In this document: piece after piece, positions 1 to 8,765 of the stretch
How the letters are laid out: each line of letters begins with the position of its first letter
Position numbering within the stretch: position 1 is the first letter of the stretch
Source of the DNA: Chara braunii
Taxonomy: Eukaryota; Streptophyta; Charophyceae; Charales; Characeae
Reading direction: 5' to 3'
Length of the DNA stretch: 20,814 nucleotides
Assembly (NCBI GenBank): GCA_003427395.1
Contig: BFEA01000121.1
Location: 463,061-483,874, forward strand
The notes under the pieces: model-generated
What the model was told of the DNA's origin: nothing
The model's input: only the letters and a program-made list of their open reading frames with translations
The model's database searches: none
Position numbers and translations under genes: made by a program

Positions 1-560
1 TCGGCCTCATTCTTCAGTGTGCAAGTTTGGCGACACGCTGTTGGAGAGCTGGCTGGAGTAGCGTTGGGTACTACAGCGCTGCTGGGAGGAAGAAGCTGGG
101 AGCTTGCACCTTGGCTATGGTGGAGCTCTACCGGTAGGCGGAGGAAGGAGAAGGGGACCAAGGAGGAGAGTGGCGGGGTACTTACCTGGCTATGGTAGAC
201 ACCATTTTCATCACCTTGTTAAGCGCTGCATCAGGAAGGCCCTAGTGGGGGTAGTGCCTACCGCATCAAAGAAGCTCGGGACAGAGTCAGACATGGCGGT
301 TGAGTAGGCAGCGGCATAGCTGCAGGGAGTTGACCTGGGGACAGAAGGGCAGCGACATAGCTGCTTTTGGTTGTGCTTTGGACAGGAGGGAGAGCCCTCA
401 GTATTCCGCCATAGCCTCAGCCTGTGTGTAGAGGAAGAGGAAGGGTGGCCATGGCTATGGTGGACCTCATGTTGTGCCTATAGTAGAAGTGGGATTCAGA
501 CATTGATTCTGGTTCAGCCATTGTTTGAATAAGAGGGGAGGACATAAGGAGGAGGAGATT
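1..560. other. Unassigned repeat-bearing DNA
   Basis: No credible gene is seen. The segment holds short imperfect direct repeats. GGCTATGG occurs at 113-120, 188-195 and 453-460, twice followed by TGGA. A 17-bp motif, GGCAGCGRCATAGCTGC, occurs at 307-323 and 348-364, a 41-bp shift. Open frames here are short and have no recognisable motif. The pattern suggests a decayed minisatellite or part of an untranslated region of a mobile element; I cannot decide which. Confidence 0.4.
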
Positions 561-603
561 GGTTGGCGAGAAAGAAGAGCCTTGTCATTGGTCTATGCTG
601 GAG

Positions 604-660
604 TACATCATCTTCTTCTTCTTTCTTACTTCTTCTTCTTCTTTCCCTCTCTCTCCTCTC
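604..660 (+). repeat. Polypyrimidine / (TTC)n microsatellite
   Basis: A run composed almost only of T and C, dominated by TTC trinucleotides and ending in CT dinucleotides. It produces Ser/Leu-rich or Glu/Arg/Lys-rich pseudo-reading frames on the two strands, which I do not treat as genes. Confidence 0.85.
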
Positions 661-1430
661 AAGTTCATTAATTTTTTTTTTGCAATTGGACAGCATTGTA
701 CTTTCTGATGTTTGTAGACTTCGAAATTGGCCTCGTAACACCACCTCACATCTGGTAGGTAGGTCCAGTCCAAGCCTCCCAAGACCCCGTCTTGTCGTAA
801 ACACATCCCCCGCGAATCGCTCTTCCGAGTGGTATTTTCTTGGATCCGGCCTCTTTCTTTCTCGAGAGTTGGGGCTCTCTATTAGTCTGCGGGTGCAGTT
901 ACGAAGACCTCGTTTTTAGTCCCAGATCGATTGTTATGATCCGGCGGGGCAGTGTTAGTGCCCAGTGGTGGTTGCGGACTCCACCCGGTACTTCGCCTCG
1001 CCCCTCCCTTTGGACAGTACCGCCCAACTTAATGCGAGCGGCCGAGGTCGATCCCAAATGGCCACGCCGCCCCTCTACGGTATGGCGTGTTGTTGGGGAG
1101 AGCAAAAAGAGACTAGAAGAAAAGAATGGTTCCTCACCCCTTTAACCCTTATCCTTCTTTACGAGGAACAGGTCGCGCTGAGACTTTCCCTTAGAAGGGT
1201 AGAGGTCCCGGGGTCGTGGTGCAAGCATCGGTATCCCCCTCTTGCTGAGGCCTGAGACTAGAAAAAAAAGAAAGCTCATTCCAATGCTATTTCCATATTT
1301 TTTCCAATTCGCTTTGGGCCTCCTGATATGCAATGCAATTTCCAGTTCTCAAGCAATCCTCCAATACAGACTTCAAATTTTCCAAATCTGTTTCAAGCAA
1401 TCATGCAAGAGGACCTTGAAAACTGTTTCC
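661..1430. other. Unassigned intergenic DNA
   Basis: A GC-richer block (about 760-1260) is followed by AT-richer sequence. No conserved protein motif is visible in any frame, and the open frames overlap each other on both strands with no preference. It may be the untranslated or LTR part of an old element, since short TGTTA-type sequences occur near 939 and 944. I see no matching partner repeat in the window. Confidence 0.35.
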
Positions 1431-1624
1431 AAATTACCCTTGTAAGGGGTCGTTTTGCTATTTCCAGTCGAACAACCTTATTAAGGTCATTACTTTCCAT
1501 GTTACTGAACAACCTTGTCAGGGTCGTCCTTATGCATTTCAATCGAACAACCTTGTTAGGGTCGTCCTTATCCATTTCAGTCGAACGATCTCGATCTTGT
1601 TAGGATCGTTCTTTTCTATTTCAA
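1431..1624 (+). repeat. Tandem repeat, five ~38-bp units
   Basis: Units lie at 1431-1467, 1468-1505, 1506-1542, 1543-1580 and 1581-1624. The best-conserved pair (1506-1542 and 1543-1580) shares the core AACAACCTTGT followed by AGGGTCGTCCTTAT and a CATTTCA end. The last unit carries an extra ~6 bp (44 bp) and the first is the most diverged. Unit lengths of 37, 38 and 44 are mostly not multiples of three, so the array is not a coding repeat. It stops exactly where a TGTTAGCGCCC sequence begins at 1625. Confidence 0.85.
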
Positions 1625-2066
1625 TGTTAGCGCCCGAGGGGGTGGGCCTCGAGGACACGGATCCCATCTTTACTTAGGAGGTTAGAAAGCGGTCATCGTG
1701 CGTGCGTTTTGTGCGTGCCTTTCCTTTTTTATATACTGACAATGCACGTCGTAATCCTAGTATCTTATATACACCCGACTTAGCGTCTAGTGCTCGAGTT
1801 GAGGCTTGCATCCTGAAGCAGCACTAGCCCACCCGATCGTTCAACCATGGCAAAGGATATAGACACTCTTTCTGTTTTCACTCTTTTTGACCTCTCAGGC
1901 TTTTTGTTGTTTTCAGACTCATTCATGACCCAGTTGGATTAGGCTTCTAAGGAAGAGGAGTTCTCACGCCCCTTTACCCATAGGTCCCCTAACCTCTCTT
2001 GGGACTCGTGCCACAACTCAATCGACCGTGGGCCAACATGTTTTCTGTACAAAAAGATGTTTGCAA
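1625..2066. other. Unassigned segment, possible LTR fragment
   Basis: It begins TGTTAGCGCCC directly after the tandem repeat array and includes TATA-like sequences near 1730-1735 and 1766-1771. A TG start followed by a TATA-like box is what an LTR would show, but no second copy and no CA-ended boundary with target duplication could be identified. No coding motif is seen. Confidence 0.25.
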
Positions 2067-2250
2067 TAGTTTTTATAAATCAACCACCTCTCCACCCCGC
2101 CGTTCCTCTCAAAAAGGAAGTCGTCCACTCATAGTTTCATCTTGGCTTATGGACCCGATAGTTTTTACGAATCAACCATCTCTCCACCCCCCCGTTCCTC
2201 TCGAAAAGGAAGTCGTCCACTCATAGTTCTCATCTTGGCTTACGGGCCCG
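2067..2250 (+). repeat. Tandem duplication, two 92-bp copies
   Basis: Copy 1 spans 2067-2158 and copy 2 spans 2159-2250. Both run from TAGTTTTTA through AATCAACCA and TCTCCACCCC to AAAAGGAAGTCGTCCACTC and CTTGGCTTA. The copies are near-identical with scattered substitutions and a small compensating indel. A 92-bp period is not a multiple of three, so any reading frame through the first copy shifts in the second. This argues for duplication in non-coding or already decayed sequence. Confidence 0.9.
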
Positions 2251-2389
2251 TACTGCTCATTACCAAATTGTTTGAAGAAAGCAAATACTCTTGCGAAGTA
2301 GCAGCTAGCTACCTATTCCTTAGTCAATTTTTCCCTAAAAGGCACAGTCTGGTTGTGTCCTTCCTAGATTTCACACAGTAGCAAGGCTA

Positions 2390-3209
2390 TAGTCTGATCC
2401 ATGTCCAAACTCTTCAATACTGTTACTATCCCCTCTTGCTTCCACTGGCCCCCCATTTCCTAATTTCCTTTTGATGAGCTTGAAACAACTGTGCATCCCA
2501 TCGTACACCGTAGGCCTCGATTTCTTTTTTCTTCCTTTGCATTTTTGCCATAGCTTCTTCAGTGAAGAATGTCGTGGGCTTAACTCGCTCCCCTAGTTTC
2601 CATCTCTTTTAAGCCTCCAACATTCAGTCATGCTTCATTATATTGGCCCATTCATTGAACCAGTGGTTGCATGTTGGCCCAAACTCTCTTATCCATTTGA
2701 AGTTTTCATCCTTTGGATCTTCGACCACCGACCGTTCTTCCTCTGTTGGCTTTTTACCTCCTCCCTCTCGTCCCCACTGTTGATATCAATAATCTCGCGA
2801 GACTCGTCCTCGCCCCCTTCTTCGTTGCTTTCCTGAATGAAATTATATTCTCTCTAATAATTTTCCGGCACTCGATGGTACGGCCTCTCGTCGTCCCCCT
2901 CGTATCGTCACTCGTACTGTTCACTGCCCTCGGCTTCCTCCCTAGAGAGACTTTGATTCCTTTCTCTACCCCATTCATCCTTTTCCCCCGAGCTTGTTTT
3001 CTCTTTCTCGCTCTCACTCCCGGATGAGATATATATCCCCTCCCCTTCTCTGAGAGGCGAGGGTCCTCTACACACAAGCTTTTTTCCTTCTCTGCCCAGT
3101 ACCTGTTTGGATAGGTACCCCACATACAATTTCCTCTTTTTAGTTTTCTGCTCCCCACTTGGTCTCGTTCCCTCTCTCTCGCTAGGCCTGTTGATTCAAT
3201 TGTTGTCAA
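2390..3209 (-). pseudogene. Decayed charged-residue-rich coding remnant, family not recognised
   Basis: Three minus-strand frames carry protein-like sequence in relay. About 3129-2908 is Ser/Glu/Lys-rich (for example SGSESEKEKTSSGEKDEWGR). About 2720-2627 reads a Trp/Phe/Asn-containing stretch with WIREFGP and HWFNEWANIMKHD, closed by a TGA at 2626-2624. About 2600-2430 reads FTEEAMAKMQRKKKEIEAYG and then a basic helix-like tail. In-frame stops and frame changes separate the parts, so this is not a functional gene. The acidic/basic low-complexity head followed by an amphipathic helix-rich part would fit a Gag-like or ORF1-like protein of an element, but I recognise no family signature. It lies downstream of, and in the same orientation as, the gypsy pol at 3577. 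Confidence 0.45.
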
Positions 3210-3576
3210 TTTCGTTGCCGAATTCCATTTTGGCTTCTAGGGTATCTTCCCTGATCTTGTGTACATATGACAAAACAACACACACCGAGCCCCACATGCA
3301 CACACTCCCCTAGTGTGGTAGAAGATACCTCCCAAGATTGCTCCGCGTACCCCTCATACAACCCCATGTGATACATTGCCCCTCCACGGAGATGTTGTAG
3401 TTGCGATCATCCTAGCACAGCCCCACAAAAACTATGGTACATGGTTCCAAGGCATCCCACACCCATTGTCAATCAGCCCAAGCAGCTGCCCCCTCCCAAA
3501 AAAAGAAAACCCCACAGCCATAGTCATTTTAAAACTAAGAAACGAAGTATAGTACAGATAAGATTGCCGCCAATTC
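3210..3576 (-). other. Spacer after gypsy pol, possible polypurine tract
   Basis: No gene is seen. On the minus strand, 3502-3489 is a purine-rich stretch ending GGGAGGGGG (plus-strand CCCCCTCCC at 3489-3497), lying about 80 bp past the pol stop codon. A polypurine tract just inside the 3' LTR would be expected around here. The sequence beyond it does not show a clear TG LTR start, so both the tract and the 3' LTR remain unproven. Confidence 0.25.
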
Positions 3577-4170
3577 TCAGTTTGCTGGCTCCCCAATTTC
3601 CTTATCCTGGGCCTCCTGCAACCATTGTTCCACTGGATCCCGACTTAGAAACTTGACCAATCGTTGTTCTGGGAAGGGTCCTTTCAATCCAGTTTCATCC
3701 AAATCTTCCAATTCGAAGGTGTTCAGTCCCACACGCTTAGCAACCCGGTAGGGGCCTTTGAACCTTCTCCCCAATTGTCCAGACCACGTGCTTTCCAGTG
3801 CCGAGTTTTGAACCATTACTATTTCCCCCACCTGAAGTGACTCTTTCCAGATATTCCTGACCAGGTCCCGCCTGGCTTTGTCCCTCATCCTGCTATCCAG
3901 TACCCGGTTGACAATATCCTTCATGGCCTCCTCGTTTCTAAGGACCTGTTCACATCGGACTTCAATTAACTCTTTCGTGGTCATGTGCGGACCGTCATCC
4001 AATCTGTTCCAAGTGGGTATCAAGGCCTCCGCCGGGAAGTCAATCTCTCTTCCGTACCATAGTTCCATTGGAATACACCCCGTCGTCCTCTTTGGAGTCA
4101 TGTTCTCTGGGAAGATTGCATGCTTAAGGTACCTAGGCCAGCTCCCAAGATCATCTGCAGCCAGCTTCAC
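3577..4170 (-). pseudogene. Gypsy integrase, C-terminal part
   Basis: This frame continues the integrase core after a frameshift near 4170. It carries the post-core region with PRYLKHAIF and the MELWYGREIDFP block, which in gypsy integrases is the 'P..L.yGr...lP' segment following the catalytic Glu. A helical linker follows (residues ~65-110), then a basic SH3-like C-terminal domain with GEIVMVQNS, FKGPYRVAKR and FELEDLDETG. This is the usual 'gd.V.v......kl..ry.GPy.v' motif of plant and fungal Ty3/gypsy integrases. It ends at a stop codon at 3577-3579, apparently the natural pol terminus. No chromodomain is visible after it. The core is in a different frame, so no functional protein results. 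Confidence 0.88.
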
Positions 4171-4604
4171 GATTTGTTCTTTAAGGTCCGATGCCCCTTT
4201 TCCACAGGTGCATTAGCCTCGAGGTGATAAGGCTCGATGAGCCTGATAGGTACGCAGAGCCTCTTAAGCCTACCCAACACTTCCTGGTTCACAAACTCAG
4301 TTCCATTATCTACTATGAATCTCCTGATGAAGGGGTGTCTCAAGTAGAAATCCTCTATCCAATCCGCTACCCCTTTCGCTGTCTTTTTCTTGAGGGCGAC
4401 TGCCTCTACAAACCCACTCAAGTTGTCCTTTGCATCCAGAATATATCTGTGACCATGTGTTGACACAGGCGTGATCGCTAGGTCGAGATGGATCAGATGT
4501 CCTGTCAGTCCTGACCCTAGCACCCGCGTTGGTCTAAGGGGCTCAAAGATGCGGACCAAGCTCCTTTTCTGGCAGTGGCCACCATACTTGCCATGCCTGG
4601 CCAA
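4167..4604 (-). pseudogene. Gypsy integrase catalytic core (rve, DDE)
   Basis: The RNase H-fold integrase core inserts element cDNA into the host chromosome. The triad is present: Asp41 in IHLDLA, Asp99 in IVDNGTEF and Glu135 in APVEKGHRTL. There are 35 residues between the last two, the canonical DX35E spacing. The N-terminal end of this frame reads KYGGHCQKRS. Here the second Cys of the HHCC zinc-binding CxxC pair survives, but the expected first Cys is Gly. The upstream histidine pair lies in another frame (4517-4870) and the C-terminal domain in a third (3577-4170), so the core is intact but the protein is split by two frameshifts. Confidence 0.92.
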
Positions 4605-4870
4605 AAGTAAAAAGGCGCTGTTTTTGCAAGGGTCCCTTTTGGCGATCGATGTCCTCCAACTAGTCCGTCGTGCATTGCTTGGATTACGTCCAGCTGCCTA
4701 GACGTCCCGCATACGACTCGTCTAGGCATAACACCATCCTCCCTTTTGAACAGATGGTCGTTCCTTAGGATGTACCTATTGACCTCCTCCCTTGCTTTAA
4801 GGCTTACTTCCACGGACTGCTTGTCCCCTACCAGTAGCAATCCGATTTCTCGAAAGATTCCCTCATACAT
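4517..4870 (-). pseudogene. Gypsy integrase N-terminal zinc-binding region (H2C2, broken)
   Basis: This is the N-terminal integrase zinc-finger half. His67 and His74 sit in MHDGLVGGHRSPKGTL, followed by the aromatic FYFWPGM block typical of the integrase H2C2 domain just before the Cys pair. After FWPGM the frame becomes nonsense (Ala/Ser-rich), while the neighbouring frame (4604 onward) resumes with the Cys half, so a single small indel lies near 4600. The region upstream (residues 1-50) is the helical RNase H-integrase linker. Confidence 0.85.
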
Positions 4871-5264
4871 TTGAACATAGAATAACTTTTTTCCTTCCTG
4901 ACCCTTACCCTGTCCCTCTTATGCCTGGTTCATCAAATGCTGCAACTCTTTTCGTTCCCAAGACTATACTAAACTCGTTACGGTTTTCGGGCCCCCTTCA
5001 ACGACCATCGCAATAAATTCCTCCCTTGGACCCACTGTTGCTCCCCACGAGTCCTTCTCTTTTTAGCGCCCTTGCGTGGTAACTGGTCCTTCCCTGAGTT
5101 CCACAGTTGTGGCGGGCGCCCCTTTCTCCAAGGTATGAATCAGCAATTCCCCTGACGTGCACGCTTGACTCGTCATTTCGTTATCCACTACGAGGGTTCC
5201 TCCTTCGTATTCTAGGAAGGCGTCGATGGGTTCCGCATCCTCTAACCCTTTGGGTGTGATGCGG
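4871..5264 (-). pseudogene. RNase H-integrase spacer of gypsy pol
   Basis: The frame of the integrase zinc-binding region can be followed upstream through an acidic, variable spacer (EDAEPIDAFLEYEGGTLVVD and following) to the RNase H end near 5266. It is interrupted by three stops: a TAA after a GR near 5066, a TAG near 4965 and a TAA near 4920. Such spacers are poorly conserved in gypsy pol and no catalytic motif is expected. Call rests on continuity of frame and composition. Confidence 0.65.
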
Positions 5265-5265
5265 A

Positions 5266-5690
5266 CCCGACTTAACCCATCGGCCTTGTTTCTAAGCCCA
5301 ACAATTCGTTCGATTGTGTAATCGAACTGCCAACTGAGGCCTACCCATCTCCCAACAATTGTATCTATAGGCTTATAATTCTTTAAAGCCCTTGCAACAT
5401 TGGTCGTATCAATCCTCAGAATAAAACGCCTCCCGAATAGGTAGGCTTGGAAGGCCTTGAGGCAATGTAGAACGGTTAGACCTTTTTAAATTGGGAGTAT
5501 CGTCGTTCTGCAGAGTTCAGGGTTATACTTTCGAACCTAATCGACCTTTCTTTTCCTTCCTCGTGTTTCTGTATCAAAACGCCTCCTACGGCCAAGGGTC
5601 CTCCGTCTGTCTCGAGGATAAATGGTCGTTCAACTTCGTCATTAAAACAAGGCGCTGCCAAGGTGACTTGTTCCGATGTCAGTATGCCTT
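5266..5690 (-). pseudogene. Gypsy RNase H domain
   Basis: RNase H degrades the RNA strand of the element's RNA-DNA hybrid. The first catalytic Asp is in FILETDGGPLAVGGVLIQ and the Glu is in LNSAERRYSQF. A frameshift at about 5476 follows. The neighbouring frame then continues with YLFGRRFILRIDTTN, containing the next catalytic Asp, and later WQFDYTIERIVGLRNKADGL, the characteristic C-terminal block of gypsy RNase H. Domain order and spacing match the family; only the reading frame is broken. Confidence 0.9.
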
Positions 5691-6913
5691 TGACAGTTTG
5701 GGCAGCTGCCTCTCGTTCCTCAGTCCAGTCCATGGTCCCTTCCTCTCTAATGATGGCGTGGATAGGCTCGACAATTTTGGCAAAACTTTTAATAAATATT
5801 CTCCAAATCCCGACTACCCCTGAGAAGGCTCTTACCTCCGTCTTCGTGGGCAAGGGCGTTGGCCAGCGAAATCCCAATATGGTCACCTTCGGAACTGCCA
5901 GAATACTCTTTGGTCTGCTAGCAGTGATATTGTATACTAGCAATCGGCGGAGTAAGTCCTTGATGTCTTGTAGATGGTCCCACACAAATTTTTGAATTCC
6001 CGGTTGAACTTTTGTTTCGTCCTTCTCCTAAGGGCCTTTGATCGGGTTGTCATCGATGTAGGGTTCACATTTCTCTGGGAACATGTTCCCGGCTACGGCG
6101 AGCATCCTTCGTTCTGCCTCGGCCACGGCGTTCGTAAAATCCATAGGAGTTACTTGCATGTGCAACTGTCCTACGGGAGTATGCATTGCAGTGTACGGTT
6201 TGTCCCGGACGTCCAATGGGAGCTGATCGTATCCCGAATACAAGTCTACCAAGGTGTAAATGCTCCGGTCGGCGTGGGATTCCGCCAACAAGTCGGCCTG
6301 AGGTAGCGACCAGGCATCCCGGATGGTCACTGCATTCAATTTTTGCAGATTTTGAATCCACCTTAGCGTCTTGTTGGGTTTCCGAAAAACGAACCACCTG
6401 TTCGCATAAGGAGACGCGGTAGGCTTTGCGACGGAATCCATTTTTGCTCTGAGTAGTTCCGTTACTTCCCCAACTATCCCGAACTCGTAGGCTGGCCCTT
6501 TGTCATTCCAGCATTTATGCTCTACTGTGTGGATCCTAACTGGAGAGATTAACTTTGCATTTAACCGCCCTTTCTGATGCCCTTTCTGATGGTCGTTAAA
6601 GGCGAAGGTCAGGTAAAACTCCTTGCACGTCCTTTTGATCAAAAGGGTTTCTTCCTCCGTTAAGAACACGTTTATTCCTATCTTCATGATGTCATCCACC
6701 TCATCCGGTATCCGATGCCCTTCTGTCGCTCGTCTCTCTCGGATTACGTGTAGAACCTCTTCTTCCTTTTCCATAGCCTCTTCCTTGGATGTTTCTAGTA
6801 GGATTGAGACAGACTTAGCTTTCTTGCCTACTGGTTTGTACTTTTTTTTTTTTTTTTTCCTAAAAAAGGCTAATTCTTTAAGCCCAACCAATTCAATTAC
6901 CTGTCAAATCTGG
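5476..6913 (-). pseudogene. Gypsy reverse transcriptase (one in-frame TAG)
   Basis: RT copies element RNA into cDNA. Seen in order: the N-terminal charged region, the block with HKCW and YEFGIVGEVTELL, then ASPYANRWFVFRKPNK and LRWIQNLQKLNAVTI (fingers). Motif A is LVDLYSGYDQLPL with catalytic Asp216. A diverged motif B reads TPMDFTNAVAEAE, where PFGLxNAPxxFQ is usual, so the Gly is Asp. Motif C is YIDD at residues 278-281. A TAG at 6030-6028 follows in frame, after which the same frame runs on into the palm/connection (ILGFRWPTPLPTKTEVRAFSG). HQKG is duplicated in tandem (residues 101-108). The N-terminal end meets the SINE-like insertion at 6914; a TGA at 6906-6904 lies just inside the RT side. 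Confidence 0.93.
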
Positions 6914-7320
6914 ACAGGATGGCCTTTCAGGGCTTTTTTATTGTCATTATAGTATTACGGGGAACCCCGTAGCAGCAACATCCGTGCTCAAGCCTCCAAC
7001 GAGGGAACATGCGGGAGCTGCACCCACCAGCAGGTGCGATACCTGCTACAGCAGGTGGGCGATATCGGCCAGGGGTCAGCCGGTAGCATCAGGACCGAGC
7101 TTCTTCGATGGGCCAGTCACTGTGCCTCCCCTCCGGTCCCCTCCCCCTATGAACATTAGCAGTCTCTGCTCANTGCCACTCGGGGGGACCAACGACATAT
7201 CTCTAGGTGGCGGGCGCCAAGCTTGCCCAGGAAGGTACATGAGGCCAATGGGGATTGAACCCAAGACCTCCTGAATGCCACTTGCTTGCCGTACCAACTG
7301 AGCTAGGCCGTTGGATCTGG
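6914..7320 (-). mobile_element. tRNA-headed SINE-like insertion in gypsy pol
   Basis: On the minus strand the element starts near 7314 with a tRNA-like head. The pol III A box TAGCTCAGTTGGTA is at 7305-7292 and the B box GGTTCAATCCC at 7261-7251, about 44 bp apart as in tRNA genes. The cloverleaf is poor (acceptor and D stems do not pair), so it is a degenerate tRNA-derived head rather than a working tRNA. A unique GC-rich body follows, ending in an A-rich stretch (AATAAAAAA near 6937-6945) and about 25 bp more. ATCTGG flanks it at 6908-6913 and 7315-7320, a candidate 6-bp target duplication. Removing one copy plus the insert brings the gypsy frames on the two sides into register, which independently supports these boundaries. 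An ambiguous base (N) is at 7173. Confidence 0.75.
7028..7056. repeat. Alternating inverted repeat inside the SINE-like body
   Basis: AGCAGGT occurs at 7029-7035 and 7050-7056, with its complement ACCTGCT at 7041-7047 between them. The middle arm can pair with either outer arm, giving two mutually exclusive 7-bp hairpins (loops of 5 and 2 nt). Seen directly; any function in the SINE transcript is speculative. Confidence 0.7.
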
Positions 7321-7919
7321 TTTGTACTTTCAAACACTTCCTTTTGGGATCTTTCTTTAAAAAAATGAACGGTCGGGATTGCCTTTGTTGTCTCCGCGAT
7401 ATGAGGCTGAATACTGATTACTTTCCCATTCAGATAGTAGCCCTTTCGCACTCCCTCTTCGAATCTGGCAAGCGTTGTCGAGTCCACCCCTACTTTGTGG
7501 TATTTGATAGATTTGATGAGCTGTAGTAAATCGGGGATGTCGAGTGCGCCTTCTGGTACCTGCTTCTGCACTTCCTTTTGCTTGGACAAACTGGCCCCGA
7601 GTTCAACCTCCGACTCCTTTTCCGACACCATGACACCTAGGACCTCATCTTCCTGCCTCCTTTTCTTCTGAGCTAGGCCCATCTTAATCCGTTTTTTCTT
7701 ACTGAACGCCTCCTCAAACATGATTTCCACCCTCTCTCTCATTACCTCCATTCGAGTGAAAGCCCCCTTTCGAGCGCTATCTTCGAATGAAGGCGACCAC
7801 ATCGCCAATTTTTCTTTAGGAGGATCTCCTCCTGTTCCAACGAGTCGGAGGAGCTCCCCGCGGCCAGTTACCGGGTCCTCTATGTCTACCATATACGTCA
7901 CATCATCTAGATGAATCTA
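7321..7919 (-). pseudogene. Gypsy protease-RT spacer region
   Basis: A minus-strand frame of about 190 codons runs from the TAG at 7919-7917 down to the SINE-like insertion. It is highly charged, with Lys/Glu-rich helices (MEVMRERVEIMFEEAFSKKK, then EVELGASLSKQKEVQKQ). It has no catalytic motif and corresponds to the connector between protease and RT in this element family. Upstream, the same frame carries the end of the protease. Translated past 7320 the frame enters the tRNA-like head of the insertion and becomes meaningless. Confidence 0.7.
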
Positions 7920-8299
7920 TATCATCTCTACATTGGCACACCATGGTCTCTCGAGAATTATGTCGTGGTCCATCTCGTCTAGCACGGTCATCCATTGAAA
8001 TGACCAGATTGACTTCCGGACGCCCACCTTGACTGTGCACTTGGTGACATATCCTGAGAACGGGATTTCCCCACCCGCTTCCCAGATGCTCCCCATTACT
8101 TGTTATCGGTGATCGTTGTGAAATCTCTCCTTATGAGTGTGATTTCCGCACCTCCATTTACTAGAGCGTCTGTGTGATGAGTCACGATCTGTACTTTTAA
8201 CTTTCCTACGGGCAGCGCATGGAAACTGAGCTTTGTTCCGGGCGACGCTCTCATGACTTCCCCGCCTTCACGATCTGGTAGGCTTAAGCGGATCTTCAA
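7920..8299 (-). pseudogene. Gypsy aspartic protease, catalytic Asp replaced
   Basis: This is the retropepsin-like domain that matures Gag-Pol. Residues around 45-57 read DALVNGGAEITLI, matching the flap-proximal active-site consensus aLvDsGaeinlI. The codon where the catalytic Asp is expected is AAT (Asn) at 8158-8156, a single G-to-A change from GAT. The frame stops at 8096. The adjacent frame then continues with GYVTKCTVKV and HDIILERPW, the ILGxPW-like C-terminal retropepsin signature (Gly to Glu). Both the active-site change and the frameshift make it inactive. In some relatives the Ser is also Gly, so only the Asp change is informative. Confidence 0.82.
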
Positions 8300-8336
8300 T
8301 TTTTTTTTCTAAATCCTCCAAATCCCCAGGAATCCT

Positions 8337-8747
8337 TTAAAGGTTAGCGACTTCTTCCGGAGTCTCCTCCTCTTTTTCCTCTTCCTGTGATTCCGGAGTT
8401 TCTTCTACCTCCACTCGTCGACGAGTCAATAGTTCCCTAAGCCCTTTGAGCAGCCTAGGACTTGCTTGTAACATGGTCATAAAGGACACTGATACCATGG
8501 TTCCCAACAACTTGCTAAGGGTGTCACCGATCTCTGGCACGGTTAGGATCGAAATCTGATACCTGAATTTCTTCTTTGCTGCCGTGACTTTATTTGTAGG
8601 ATCTTCTTCCCTAGGTTTTCCGTAGACTTTCTCTGGTTCCCCGGTCTCAGGCTCTGCTTGGATCGTGGTGCCTCCATCAACTTCTTCCATCACTGTATCA
8701 CGAATAACTCTTCTCGCCACTGCTCCCTGCTGAGTAGTCGCGTTCAC
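8337..8747 (-). pseudogene. Gag C-terminal tail / Gag-protease junction
   Basis: This frame is in register with the CCHC-bearing Gag frame above it, separated by a TAA at 8768-8766. It has a polar head (NATTQQGAVARRV), a central stretch with QISILTVPEIGDTLSKLLG and MLQASPRLLKGLRELL, and an acidic Glu-rich tail (residues ~108-133). In LTR elements with Gag and Pol in one frame this is the Gag-protease linker. I see no catalytic residues. The protease lies in another frame directly downstream. Confidence 0.7.
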
Positions 8748-8765
8748 CCTATCATGTTCGTCATT

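Noticed and set aside
563-919. 118-codon plus-strand open frame rich in Ser and Leu
   Set aside because: It arises from a TTC/CTC microsatellite and has no motif or support outside the low-complexity part.
1431-1624. CRISPR array
   Set aside because: Units are contiguous ~38-bp tandem copies without unique spacers, in a eukaryotic transposon context.
7245-7312. Functional tRNA gene on the minus strand
   Set aside because: A and B boxes are good but the acceptor and D stems do not pair and no clear anticodon loop forms. It is better read as the head of a SINE-like element.
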